The notes below the pieces were generated by a model. It had not been told where the DNA came from. It made no database searches and worked only from the letters and a program-made list of their open reading frames with translations. The position numbers were made by a program, and so were the translations under genes. 64,000 nt of DNA, taken from the NCBI GenBank assembly GCA_025667525.1, contig CM046875.1, positions 528,327,079 to 528,391,078 of the forward strand, written 5' to 3'. Within the stretch, counting starts at the first letter, position 1; each line of letters starts with the position of its first letter. Origin of the DNA: Glebionis coronaria. Lineage: Eukaryota > Streptophyta > Magnoliopsida > Asterales > Asteraceae. Shown here piece after piece: positions 21,055-31,508 of the stretch.

Positions 21055-22160
21055 CAAAAACAAGAAGAGAATGGAAGGAAAGGAGCGCACAAAACACGCT
21101 GAATCCTCCGAGAGCAACCTGTCAAGATCGAGTGATAACCACCCTGCAAAACGCATGCGCGAAGGTTACTCTTCGGATGACCAAGGCTTCTCGCAACCTT
21201 GGAGGAGAGCCAGGAAAAACGCTTTTACGAGGCGCATACAGTATTACGCGGATACAAGAAAGCGTCGCATGCCACCAAACGTAAAAATTTATGATGGTAC
21301 TTTAGATCCAGAAGACCACTTAAAAGTCTTTGAATCCCAAGCAGGCATTGAACAATGGCCAGAAACTGTATTGTGCAATAAGTTTAACTCTACCCTCGTA
21401 AGTAACGCGCGAATCCGGTTTGACAGACTTCCGCCGCGAACAATTAATGGGTATAAAGCGTTGTGGAAAGCATTCAAAAGAAACTATGTGCAACAGAAAA
21501 TACATGATAGGAGCGTTCTATCGCTCGCTAGAATCAAGCAAAACCAGGGCGAGTAACTGGAGGATTTTCTAGACCGTTTCAAGAGCAAGTGTCTTCAGAT
21601 AAAGGAGTGCCCAGAGATTTTGAAAGTATCTAGCTTCATGGCGGGTATACGAAACAGTGATCTAATAAAAAATGAATGAAGAAACGCCCGAAACCTTTGA
21701 TGGAGTACTAAGGCGAGTAAGATCCTTCATACAGGGGGAATCAGCTTCCTCGAAAGTCACGTGAAACACCCAGGACTACACATCTGGCAACGCGTCCAGT
21801 AAAGGGCCTAGCAGGCAAAGCAGGCCTAGAGGTCTTGATTACCTAAAAAATAAAAGAGAGGGGCGAGCTAGTAACTTCAGGTTTACTCCCCTTAAGTTAA
21901 CCCCAAGATAAATCCTCATATCAGAAGGTGCGAATTTTCCAAGACCATCGCCAATGACCACCCTGATAGAAAGACGCATTGGCAACAGATATTGCGAATA
22001 TCATGATGAGAAGGGACACGCCACGGATGAATGTATCCGGCTAGAAAAATATATCGAAAATATGGTAAAGGAAGGCAAGCTGGAACACCTTGTCAAGGAA
22101 GCCGCAAAAGACGAGAAACCAAAAATCACTAGTGCGAATGTTTACATGGTGGAATCATGA
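21055..22160 (+). pseudogene. gag: el1 Gag, continued after element A
   Basis: The frame carries the Tat Gag domain, with N-V-K-I-Y-D-G-T-L-D-P-E-D-H-L-K-V-F-E-S, E-Q-W-P-E-T and K-A-F-K-R-N-Y-V-Q-Q-K. A Cys/His knuckle follows near 21990 (Y-C-E-Y-H-D-E-K-G-H-A-T-D-E-C). It is broken by a TAA at 21554 (el3 has TAC), a two-base loss near 21668 and a TAA near 21909 (el3 has GAA). The protein would coat the genomic RNA and build the particle. The beginning is at 9225-9553 on the far side of element A. Confidence 0.85.
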
Positions 22161-22841
22161 CAACGTAGGACAAGACAAAAGGTGAGCCAAAAATTCTCGA
22201 AAGGGAAAGACATCTCCTTCCCTCCACTAGGCACGAGGAATGTCGCAGAAGGACCGTTAGTTATAGAAATAAGCATTGGTGAGCACAGCATACATCGTAT
22301 GTATGTGGATGTGGGCTCATCAGCGGAAATAATGTATGAACACTCCTTCCTGAAACTTAGTGCAGAAGTAAAGAGCCAAATGGTCTGCAACCTCCCCGCT
22401 CATCGGGTTCAGTGGGGAAGCGGTATGGCCTCTGGGCCAACTAAAGCTAGTAATAAAAGCGAGAAACGATGAGCATTCAACGAAAGTCTCCATGAACTTC
22501 TTAATCATTCGGTCGCCATCGCAATATAACAAAATTATAGGGCGACCTGCCATACTTGCAATGCGAGCAGTACCTTCTACGGCTCATGGTATGATAAAGT
22601 TCCCAGCGGATGGAAGAATAGTAACGATCTTCAACACAACGATAACACCCCCGGAGTGCAACGCGATCACAGAACCCCCTCGGGTTACAATGGAACCCAA
22701 GATAAACTCGCCGCCAAACTTAAAGGTGGCGGTCCATCCGCCTATCCAGATCCAGAGATAACGATCGTGGGGACATTATCTGACAAAGGAAAGACTGACA
22801 TGTGTCGCCTCTTGAAGAATAACCTAGACGTCTTCGCATGA
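22161..22841 (+). pseudogene. pol: el1 aspartic protease region
   Basis: The retropepsin signature is M-Y-V-D-V-G-S-S-A-E-I-M-Y-E-H. el3 has D-G-G-S-S-A here, and the second residue is Val in el1. The frame breaks near 22385, where el1 has GGTCTGCAACC against GGTGCCTGCAACC in el3, and again near 22745. The following linker (T-L-S-D-K-G-K-T-D-M-C-R-L-L-K-N-N-L-D) leads into RT. A TGA after D-V-F-A at 22839 occupies a usual Trp position and is shared with el3. Confidence 0.8.
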
Positions 22842-23625
22842 GAACCCAAAGACATGACGGGGGTACCAAGGTCAATAGCCGAACATAAGCTTCAAATCCG
22901 CGAAGGATACCCCCCGGTTAGGCAAAAGAAAAGAGGACAAGCACCAGAATGCAACAAGCTGATACTTGAGGAAGTGAAGAAGCTGGTAGACGCAGGAATT
23001 ATGAGGGAAGTTTACTATCATGAATGGCTCGCTAACCCGGTAATGGTTAAAAAACTTGATGGCAGCTAGCGCATGTACGTTGATTTCACGGACCTCAATA
23101 AAGCTTGCCCCCAAGATTGCTACCCTCTCCCAGAGATAGATTGGAAAGTAGAATCGTTGTGCGGGTAACCCTTCAAATGCTTCCTGGACGCATACAAGAG
23201 ATACCGCCAGATACAAATGGCAGAAGAAGATGAAGAAAAAACAACATTCCATACCAGTCAGGGTGTGTATTCCTACACAAAAATGCCATTTGGACTCAAG
23301 AACGCAGGGGCTGCGTACCATCGGCTGGTTGATAAAACATTCAAATGCCAAATAGGGTGAAATTTGGAGGTGTATTTCGATGATTTGGTTATAAAAAGTC
23401 ACACAGAGAGCGAGCTTATCCAGGATATAAAGGAAACATTCTCAACACTACGGAGAATAAACATGAAGCTAAATCCAAAGAAGTGCACTTTTGGGGCAAC
23501 AAAAGGCATGTTCCTAGGATACATGATTGATCCTAATGGCATCAAACCCTACCCGGAAAAGACAGACGCAGTCATTCAGCTCCAAAGCCCAAAAACGAAA
23601 AAGGAAGTACAGTCGCTAAAAAGGA
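22842..23625 (+). pseudogene. pol: el1 reverse transcriptase
   Basis: Recognisable blocks are P-V-R-Q-K-K-R-G-Q, V-D-A-G-I-M-R-E-V, V-D-F-T-D-L-N-K-A-C-P-Q-D, M-P-F-G-L-K-N-A-G-A-A-Y and the catalytic box Y-F-D-D-L-V-I-K-S (Phe where el3 has Val). Stops occur at about 23068 (Trp to TAG), 23167 and 23358 (Arg to TGA). Near 23617 about 30 bp found in el3 (L-A-G-L-N-R-F) are missing and the frame shifts into the RNase H region. It is not functional. Confidence 0.85.
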
Positions 23626-23629
23626 AGTC

Positions 23630-24550
23630 ATGTCCAATTCAGCGGAGAAGTCGCTCCCTTTATTTAAAACGCTCAAGAAATGCATTAAGAAAGCGGACTT
23701 CAATTGTACGAAGGAAGCGGAAAAAGCCTTCGAGGAACTGAAAACAGATTTAGCTTCACTCCCTATGTTAGTCGCGCCACGTCCTAAAGAAGAGTTGATA
23801 ATGTATTTGTCTGCTACACACGGAGAGATCAGCGCAGTGCTAATGACGGATAGGGAAAATGTGCAAAAACCAGTATACTTCACAAGCAGAGCATTACAGA
23901 GCTCGGTACTAAATTATACCCTAATGGAGAAATTGGTACTCGCACTAGTATTTGCAGCAAAAAGGTTGCGCAGATACTTCCAAGCACACCCCATAGTAGT
24001 GATAACTGATCAACCCATAAAGCAGGTAATATCAAAACCAGACGTCACAGGTAGATTCCAAAAATGGAGTGTTCTACTAGGGGAACACAAAATTACCTAC
24101 ATGCGGCGCAATGCAGTAAAAGGACAAATTATGGCAGATTTCATCATTGAAAAACCAGAAGAGGGCGTTCAGGGGCTAGAACAAAAGGAAGAAGACCAAG
24201 CCCCATGGATCTTATTCACTGACGGGTCCTCTTGCACTGATGGATCTGGCGTAGGGCTCATACTCACAAATCCCGAAGGAATGGAATTCACGTACGCGCT
24301 AAGTTTTGAGTTCACAGCCACAAATAACGAGGCAAAATACGAGGCGCTAATAGCAGGACTAAGAATTGCAGCACGAATGGGTGTACGCAATCTCGAGGCA
24401 AACATAGATTCTCGACTGGTAGCAAATCACATACTTGGCGAATATGAGGCGAAAGAAGAAAACATGGTACAATACTTACAAAAGGCCAAGACATTGATTG
24501 AAGGATTCGATAAGTTCCAAATACGCCAAGTACCCAGGGGGGAACAATAA
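23630..24550 (+). pseudogene. pol: el1 RNase H plus archaeal-type RNase H
   Basis: This is an open frame of 306 codons. The first half is the Ty3 RNase H/connection (K-A-F-E-E-L-K-T, V-Y-F-T-S-R-A-L-Q-S, L-V-L-A-L-V-F-A-A-K-R-L-R and V-V-I-T-D-Q-P-I-K). The second half is a separate RNase H fold with L-F-T-D-G-S-S-C-T-D-G-S-G-V-G, A-T-N-N-E-A-K-Y-E-A-L and N-I-D-S-R-L-V-A-N-H. A second, archaeal-type RNase H is the hallmark of Tat elements. The frame ends at TAA 24548. Related sequence without integrase continues to 24756. Confidence 0.88.
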
Positions 24551-24756
24551 AGCAGACGCACTTAGCAAAATAGCGTCCACCAGTTTCGCACACTTATCAA
24601 AGAAGGTCCTGGTGGAGATCCTTAAAGACAAGTCAATAAAAGAGCAAGAGGTCGCATCGGTGGTAGAAGAAGAAGGTCCTACATGGATGACACCGATTGT
24701 GGACTATTTGACAAAGGATTCGTTCTCGCATGACGAAATCGAAGAGTGAAAGGAGA

Positions 24757-24760
24757 GGAC
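24757..24760. other. el1/el2 deletion junction
   Basis: el1 matches el3 up to GACGAAATCGAAG (about 24743). Then come about 17 bases (AGTGAAAGGAGAGGAC) that match neither el3 pol nor the LTR, and then LTR sequence from 24761. It marks a repaired break with filler. The interval given is the centre of uncertainty. Confidence 0.6.
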
Positions 24761-24921
24761 GGAGTCTAATCGTGGGTCACAAACCCACGGTAAGCCTAAC
24801 GGTGTCTGTTTAGTGCGTAGGGTCTTCAAAGCAAGTTTCACTTGGTGCAAGAGCCGGAGTTCACAAGACCCCGAATTAAGCGTAATTCGGGTCAAGCTCG
24901 GTCCATCCAACTTTTGTATCA
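24761..24921 (+). repeat. 3' fragment of the el2 5' LTR
   Basis: GGAGTCTAATCGTGGGTCAC to ...TTTTGTATCA matches the last 160 bp of the el1 and el3 LTRs. The upstream 410 bp, with the TATA box, is gone. Confidence 0.88.
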
Positions 24922-24927
24922 ACAAGT

Positions 24928-24944
24928 TGGCGCCATCCGTGGGA
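24928..24944 (+). other. Primer-binding site of el2
   Basis: TGGCGCCATCCGTGGGA is identical to the el1 PBS and six bases after the LTR end. Confidence 0.75.
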
Positions 24945-24965
24945 CCCTACACTAAGCTCTAATCA

Positions 24966-26814
24966 ATGACGAAAAGCGGCGCAAACCCGCCCCCACCAAA
25001 TGGGGGATCAAAGAAGCCAACACGTCAATATTAATGCTTTGAACCTAATAACCCAGGTCGTGGGGGGAAGAGATTGCAAATATCTTTCTCTCCACTAGTC
25101 ACCTCTACCCCACAGACAGCTGGGGATGCATCGTCCTCTCGGGAAAACCCTGATCAAGGCCACAAGGATGCTCTGGACACAAGGGCTTTGACAGTCCCGC
25201 GAACTGAGATGGAGATTCCCCCCTCGACGAAGCAGAGTATGAGCGACTACGTCGTAGAAAACTACGAGGCTTTGATTCCACTCATGAGAGCGCGATGAGA
25301 ACGAATTCGACAAGAGATATTCGGATCAGTCTAGACTTCGATAAAGAACTCAAGGCTATGGAAGGGTCAAGACCAAACAAGGAAGATAGAAAGGAAAAGA
25401 GAAAGAAAGAAAGAACGGCTAAGATCCCAACATCTCTTTCGGATGCGCCCCTTATCGAAGACGCATCATCCTCAGACAGTTATGAGAACTCAAAAGGAGA
25501 GGACGACTTCGTTACACCAGTCAATAACCGTCAGCGCACAAGCGTGAAAGATAGATTAGGGCCCGACCCTTCGGGTAGACGGAGCACCCTTGATAGATTG
25601 GGCCCCTTAGAAAAAGATTCATCTCAGGGTCTGCAAGGTGAGGAAAGAAATAGGAGCACTGGAAAGGCGAGCAGAAGGGATTCCTCAAGCGAAAATTCCT
25701 CGGACTCTAACTACAGCGATCGTCATCCTCGACGCAAAAGGGTCGCTCTTTCGTCCACTGAGGATTCTGATTCTTCTGACTACAACAAAAAACACCGTAG
25801 GGCGCCCAAATGACCAAGGATGCACAGTGAAGATGAGTGGACCCTCCCATGGAGACGGGAGAAGGGAAGTGCATTTTTAGAACGCATAACTACTTTCAAA
25901 GATAACAAAAGAGACGCATGTCGTCCAATGTCAAAACCTATGACGGTACGACGGATCCAGATGATCACTTAAAAGTTTTCGAATCTCAAGCAGGGATAGA
26001 GCAATGGTCAGAGGCCGTATGGTGCCACATGTTCAACTTAACACTTATCGGGAACGCTCGGACATGGTTTCATCGCCTTCCGCGAAGGAGCATTAATGGG
26101 TTCGAAGAACTTAGGAGAGCATTCAGAAGAAATTATGTGCAACAAAAGAAGTACGACAAAAGCCTTGTCTTACTTGCAAGAGTAAAGCAGAGGCACAATG
26201 AAAGACTTGAATACTTCATGGAGCGCTTCAAATCTGAATGCAACCAGATCAAATATTGCTCGAAAATTCTTAAGATTTCTAGATTTCTTGCGGGCATCAC
26301 TAACCCGGACCTAATAAAGAAATTGAATGACAGAACCCCATCAACGTTTGATGGGGTAATGAAGAAGGTCCGAGCATTTATTCAGGGCGAGACTGCAGCA
26401 GCGGATAGCAGGCAGATGACATAAGGCTATAAATACCAAGACCGGCCCAAGAAACAGTCATATGGGCAAAACATCAGTCGCACTTTGTACTTCCAATGCA
26501 CAGCGAAGCAAGGGCGCAATAACAAAAATGGTAAGTTTACCCCGCTGCAAAAGACCTCCAGGGAGATATTCTTATCATAGGGGGCAGGCTTTCCAAAGCC
26601 TAGCCCAATGATGGGACCAGCAGACAAACGGGATAACACAAAGCATTATGAATACCATGACGATAAAGGACACGCTACTGATGAGTGCATTCAACTGAAA
26701 AGGAATATTGAGAGCGTGGTCATAGCAGGGAAGTTAAACCACCTGATAAGAGACTGGAGGAAGAGCACGGACACGAAGAAAAGTGAAGCGAAAAACAAAA
26801 AGATAAGCCCATAA
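24966..26814 (+). pseudogene. gag: el2 Gag
   Basis: It starts M-T-K-S-G-A-N but is stopped early and shifted near 25290. Open stretches at 25295-25813 and 25918-26424 carry a Ser/Asp/Glu/Lys-rich N-terminal region. The Tat Gag domain follows (N-V-K-T-Y-D-G-T-T-D-P-D-D-H-L-K-V-F-E-S, E-Q-W-S-E-A and R-N-Y-V-Q-Q-K-K). The knuckle at 26640-26690 reads Y-E-Y-H-D-D-K-G-H-A-T-D-E-C, so the first Cys is now Tyr. The N-terminal third is unlike el1 and el3, which may mark a different subfamily. Confidence 0.8.
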
Positions 26815-26822
26815 CCATTTAC

Positions 26823-27167
26823 ATGGTGGAAAGAGAGAGGTCTTTTATGCAAAGGAGAACGATCGCAGAATTTTCGCGCGATGAGGAGATAACGTTCCCT
26901 ATTCTTTCAGACATGGACTATAGAGTCGGGTCATTGACTGTGGACATAGCCCTCGGGGACCACGCTGTAGAAGGCATGTGCGTCGACGGAGGGTCAACAA
27001 CGAACATATTTAACGAACATTGTTTCGCACAACTACCATGGGAAATAAAGAAGGAGCTAAAAGACACCACACAAATCCTCATAGGGTTCAACGATGATAA
27101 AACCCGACCACTGGTACACCTCTACACACAGATAACTATTAGAGACGCAGGTCACTCCACAACGGTG
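26823..27167 (+). pseudogene. pol: el2 protease, cut by el3
   Basis: An open frame of 115 codons contains the retropepsin signature C-V-D-G-G-S-T-T-N-I-F-N-E-H. Its last coded residues H-S-T-T-V align with H-S-T-K-V in el3, after which the el3 LTR starts. Only the N-terminal half of the protease remains in the window. Confidence 0.8.
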
Positions 27168-27742
27168 TGACTCGTATGTCCCTAGTCGGGCTGGATAGTC
27201 TGACTCACGGGTCCTACCGCATCCATCAGGGATGAATTGATACTTATGCGATATGCGCACAACCTAGGAGGCCCGGGAAGTTGGTGTCGCACATGCGGCT
27301 CATTGCTTAAACTTTGTCCTCGTCGCACTGCGACAGGATCACGCAACAATATAATCTATCATATAGATATATTCGCCTAAGGGAAAGATATATACACTTA
27401 CCTTAGTTACGCTATAAGGATCAAACTATTATGAGTCATTATCTCTTCCTTAGGCCGCAAGAATAGGGAGCCCAGCCTGGACTCTCTCGTGTATAAAAGG
27501 AACCCCCATGGTTCCACAAAGGTACGATACACACAATACCCTAAACACTATACACTCAAATCGATTACTTACTCTCACGCTGGAGTCTAATCGTGGGTCA
27601 CAAACCCACGGTAAGCCCAACGGTGTCTGTTTAGTGCACAGGGTCCTCAAAGCAAGTTTCACTTGGTGCAAGAGCCAGAGTCCACAAGACCCCGAATTAA
27701 GCCTAATTCGAGTCAAGCTCGGTCAATCCAACTTTGGTATCA
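27168..27742 (+). repeat. 5' LTR of el3
   Basis: This 575-bp LTR begins TGACTCGTATGTCC and ends TTTGGTATCA. The left end is set where similarity to el2 protease stops. It matches 8608-9180. Confidence 0.85.
27492..27499 (+). promoter_or_regulatory. TATA box in el3 LTR
   Basis: TATAAAAG, then GGAACCCCCATGG, is at the same place as in el1. Confidence 0.65.
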
Positions 27743-27748
27743 ACAAGT

Positions 27749-27766
27749 TAGCGCCATCTGTGGGGC
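27749..27766 (+). other. Mutated primer-binding site of el3
   Basis: TAGCGCCATCTGTGGGGC corresponds to TGGCGCCATCCGTGGGAC of el1. The second base and the 3' half have changed, so tRNA pairing would be weaker. Confidence 0.7.
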
Positions 27767-27786
27767 CCTACACTAAGCTCTAGCTA

Positions 27787-29215
27787 ATGACGAAAAGCGG
27801 CATGAACGACGGCCGTCAAAGATCCTCGACGATAGATGGTCGTATCACATCCACGAATGTTACTCCTGGATCTACTAGTGAAGCAAACACTCGGTATGTA
27901 ACCAATCCACCTATCAGAGGAATAGGCGTACTATTCTCAACTCCCCTACCCATGGTGGAGGAAGGAGGCGCAGGGCAAGAGTCAACTCAGCCTCCTCCTA
28001 ATAAACAAAAAAAGGGTACTCCAAGAGGAAAGCGAAGAAGTTGTTGCTACGGAGGCACGCGCAATGGAGGAATACGTAGCCAATAACCTACAAACACTCA
28101 TTCCGTTGGTTGCCAAACACAAAAAGAGAATGGAAGGAAAGGAGCGCACAAAACACGTTGAATCCTCCGAGAGCAACCTGTCAAGATCGAGTGATAACCA
28201 CCCTGTAAAACGCATGCGCGAAGGTTACTCTTCGGATGACCAAGGCTTCTCGCAACCTTGGAGGAGAGCCAGGAAAAACGCTTTTACGAGGCGCATACAG
28301 TATTACGCGGATACAAGAAAGAGTCGGATGCCAGCAAACGTACAAACTTACGATGGTACTTTAGATCTAGAAGACCACTTAAAAGTCTTTGAATCCCAAG
28401 CAGGCATTGAACAATGGCCAGAAACTATATGGTGCAATATGTTTAACTCTACGCTCGTAGGTAACGCGCGGATCTAGTTTGACAGACTTCCGCCACGAAC
28501 AATTAATGGGTATGAAGCGTTGCGGAAAGCATTCAAAAGAAACTATGTGCAACAGAAAAGACATGATAAGAGCGTGGTATCGCTCGGTATAATCAAGAAA
28601 AACCAGGGCGAGTACATGGAGGATTTTCTAGAGCATTTCAAGAGCGAGTGTCTTCAGATAAAGGAGTGCCCAGAGATTTTGAAAGTATCTAGCTTCATGG
28701 AGGGTATACGAAACAGTGATCTAATAAAAAAGCTGAATGAAAAAACGCCCGAAACCTTTGATGGAGTACTAAGGCGAGTAAGATCCTTCATGCATGGGGA
28801 ATCAGCTGCCTCAGAAGTCACGCAAAACACTCAGGACTACAGATCTGGCAACGCGTCCAGTAAAGGGCCTAACAGGCAAAGCAGGCCTAGAGGTCTTGAT
28901 TACCTAGGAAATAAAAGAGAGGGACGAGCTAGTAACTTCAGGTTTACTCCCCTTAAATTAACCCCAAGAGAAATCCTCATATCAGAAGGTGCGGATTTCC
29001 CAAGACCATCGCCAATAACCACCCCGGTAGAAAAACGCATTGGCAACAGATACTGCGAATATCTAGATGAAAAGGGGCACGCCACGAATGAATGTATCCA
29101 GCGACAAAAATATATCGAAAATATGGTAAAGGAAGGCAAGCTTGAACACCTTGTCAAGGAAGCTGTGAAAGACGAGAACCCAAAAATCACTAGCACGAAT
29201 GTTTATAGGGTGTAA
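27787..29215 (+). pseudogene. gag: el3 Gag
   Basis: It starts M-T-K-S-G-M-N-D-G, 20 bases after the PBS. Relative to el1 two bases are missing in an A run near 28010, so the N-terminal frame is lost. The correct frame reopens from 28064 to TAA 29213 with one TAG at 28475. The domain order is an Arg/Ser-rich region, the Gag domain (V-Q-T-Y-D-G-T-L-D-L-E-D-H-L-K-V-F-E-S), then the knuckle Y-C-E-Y-L-D-E-K-G-H-A-T-N-E-C near 29060. GTTGC at 28109-28113 is the unoccupied counterpart of the element A insertion site. Confidence 0.88.
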
Positions 29216-29905
29216 TCATGGCAGCGTAGGCAAAGACAAAAGGTGAGCCAAAAATTCTCGAAAGGGAAAGACATCTCCTTCCCTCCACTCAGCACGAGGA
29301 TTGTCGCAGAAGGCCCGTTAGTTATAGAAATAAGCATTGGTGAGCACAGCATACATCGTATGTATGTGGATGGGGGCTCATCAGCGGAAAAAATGTATGA
29401 ACACTGCTTCCTGAAACTTAGTGCAGAAGTAAAGAGCCAAATGGTGCCTGCAACCTCCTCGCTCATCGGGTTCAGTGGGGAAGTGGTATGGCCTTTGGGC
29501 CAACTAAAGCTAGTAGTAAAAGTGGGAAACGATGAGCATTCAACGAAAGTCTCCATGAACTTCTTAATCATACGGTCGCCATCTCAATATAACGGAATTA
29601 TAAGGCGACCTGCCATACTTGCAATATGAGCAGTACCTTCTACGGCTCATGGCATGATAAAGTTCCCAGTGGATGGAGGAATAGTAACGATCTTCAACAC
29701 ATCGATAACACCCCCGGAGTGTAACGCGATCACAGAACCTCCTTGGGTTACAATGGAACCCAAGATAAACTTGCCGCCAAACTTAAAGGTGGCGGTCCAT
29801 CCACACTATCCAGATCAAGAGATAATGATCGGGGGGACATTATCTGACAAAGGAAAGACTGACATGTGTCGCCTCTTGAAGAATAACCTAGACATCTTCG
29901 TATGA
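29216..29905 (+). pseudogene. pol: el3 aspartic protease
   Basis: The signature M-Y-V-D-G-G-S-S-A-E lies near 29365 and the flap-region L-I-G-F-S-G-E-V-V-W near 29460. A TGA near 29627 replaces an Arg codon, and the frame then runs on to a TGA at 29903 in D-I-F-V-stop-E-P-K-D, the same position as in el1. It would process the polyprotein if intact. Confidence 0.82.
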
Positions 29906-30720
29906 GAACCCAAAGACATGACGGTGGTAGCAAGGTCAATAGCCAAACACAAGCTTCAAATCAGCGAAGGATACCCCCCCCCCCCCCCAGTTAGGCAAAA
30001 GAAAAGAGGACAGGAACCAGAACGCAACAAGGTGATACTTGAGGAAGTGAAGAAGCTGGTAGACACAGGAATTATGAGGGAAGTTTACTATCATGAATGG
30101 CTCGCTAACCCAGTAATGGTTAAAAAACATGATGGCAGCTGGCGCATGTGCGTTGATTTCACGGACCTCAATAAAGCTTGCCCCCAAGATTGATACCCAC
30201 TCCCATAGATAGATTGGAAAGTAGAATCGTTGTGTGGGTACCCCTTCAAATGCTTCCTGGACGCATACAAGGGATACCACCAGATACTAATGGCAGAAGA
30301 AGATGAAGAAAAAACAACATTCCATACCAGTCAGGGTGTGTATTGCTACACAAAAATGCCAAATAGAGCGAAATTTAGAGGTGTATGTCGATGATTTGGT
30401 GATAAAAAGTCACATAGATAGCGAGCTTATCCGAGATATAGAGGAAACATTCTCAAGACTAAGGAGAATAAAAAGTCACACAGATAGCGAGCTTATCCGG
30501 GATATTGGGGCAGCAGAAGGCATGTTCCTAGGATACATGATTGGTCCTTATGGCATCAAACCCTGCCCGGAAAAGACATACGCAGTCATTCAGCTCCAAA
30601 GCCCAAAGACAAAAAAGGAAGTACAGTCTCTAAACGGGAAACTCGCAGGGTTGAATAGATTCCTATCCAAATCAGTGGAGAAGCCGCCCCCTTTATTTAA
30701 AACGCTCAAGAAATGCATCA
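29906..30720 (+). pseudogene. pol: el3 reverse transcriptase with deletion and duplication
   Basis: The N-terminal blocks V-D-T-G-I-M-R-E-V, S-W-R-M-C-V-D-F-T-D-L-N-K and F-L-D-A-Y-K-G-Y-H-Q-I are present. After Y-T-K-M at 30350, 62 bp found in el1 are absent, removing the P-F-G-L-K-N-A-G block and shifting the frame. The catalytic V-Y-V-D-D-L-V-I-K-S follows at 30381. S-H-(I/T)-D-S-E-L-I-R-D-I then appears twice (30398 and 30465), in place of the M-K-L-N-P-K-K-C segment. A run of 15 C at 29974-29988 encodes a proline tract. The domain cannot work. Confidence 0.88.
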
Positions 30721-31508
30721 AGAAAAGGGACTTCAATTGGACGAAGGAAGCGGAAAAAGCCTTCGAGGAACTGAAAACACATTTATCTTCAATCCCTATG
30801 CTAGTCGCGCCACGTCCTAAAGAAGAGCTGATAATGTATTTGTCTGCTACACACGGAGCGATCAGCGCAGTGCTAATGACGGATAGGGAAAATGTGCAAA
30901 CACCAGTATACTTCATAAGCAGAGCATTACAGAGCTCGGAAGTAAATTATACCCCAATGGAGAAATTGGTACTCGCACTAGTATTTGCAGCAAAAAGGTT
31001 GCGCATATACTTCCAAGCACACCCGATAGTGGTGATAACTGATCAACCCATAAAGCATGTAATATCAAAACCAGACGTCGCAGGTAGATTCCAAAAATGG
31101 AGTGTACAACTAGGGGAACACAACATTACCTACAGGCCGCGCAATGCCGTAAAAGGACAAATTCTGGTAGATTTCATCATTGAAAAACTAGAAGAGGGCG
31201 TTCATGGGCTAGAACAAAACGAAGAAGACAAAGCCCCATGGATCTTATTCACTGACGGGTCCTCTTGCACTGATGGATCTGGCACGGGGCTCATACTCAC
31301 CAATCCCGAAGGAATGGAATTCATGTACGCGGTATGTTTTGAGTTCACAACCACAAATAACGAGGCAGAATACGAGGCGCTAATAGTAGGACTAAGAATT
31401 GCAGCACGAATGGGTGTACGTAATCTCGAGGCGAATGTAGATTCTCGACTGGTAGCAAATCACATACTCGGCGAAAATGAGGCGAAAGAAGAAAACATGG
31501 TACAATAA
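30721..31508 (+). pseudogene. pol: el3 RNase H plus archaeal-type RNase H
   Basis: An open frame to TAA 31506 contains V-Y-F-I-S-R-A-L-Q-S-S-E-V-N-Y, M-E-K-L-V-L-A-L-V-F and V-V-I-T-D-Q-P-I-K-H (connection/RNase H). The archaeal-type RNase H follows, with L-F-T-D-G-S-S-C-T-D-G-S-G and T-N-N-E-A-E-Y-E-A-L, and N-V-D-S-R-L-V-A-N-H after that. The Asp-Glu-Asp catalytic set of the second domain looks intact. The closing stop is a Tyr codon changed to TAA compared with el1. Confidence 0.88.

Larger units (their letters stand above)
8608..24756 (+). mobile_element. Tat-lineage Ty3/gypsy element el1, interrupted and 3'-truncated
   Basis: The element consists of a 5' LTR (8608-9180), PBS (9187-9203), the start of gag (9225-9553), an interruption by element A, then gag, protease, RT, RNase H and the second archaeal-type RNase H (21055-24550). 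The dual RNase H and the Gag/RT type are typical of Tat. It stops at 24756, before integrase, where about 4 bp or slightly more of filler join it to an LTR fragment of el2. Without element A the copy is about 4.7 kb. It carries many stops and frameshifts, so it is an old, dead copy. Comparison with el3 downstream, about 90% or more alike by eye, locates the lesions. Confidence 0.88.
24761..27167 (+). mobile_element. Tat-lineage element el2, truncated at both ends
   Basis: It contains the last 161 bp of a 5' LTR (24761-24921), a PBS (24928-24944), gag and part of the protease. It is clearly more diverged from el1 and el3 than they are from each other, notably in Gag. It ends exactly where the el3 LTR begins, inside the protease after H-S-T-T-V. 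el3 probably inserted here, so the rest of el2 may lie to the right of the window. Confidence 0.82.

Noticed and set aside
22872..23402. A 176-codon open stretch opposite to el1 RT
   Set aside because: It is the antisense shadow of the RT coding sequence; the RT motifs are on the plus strand.
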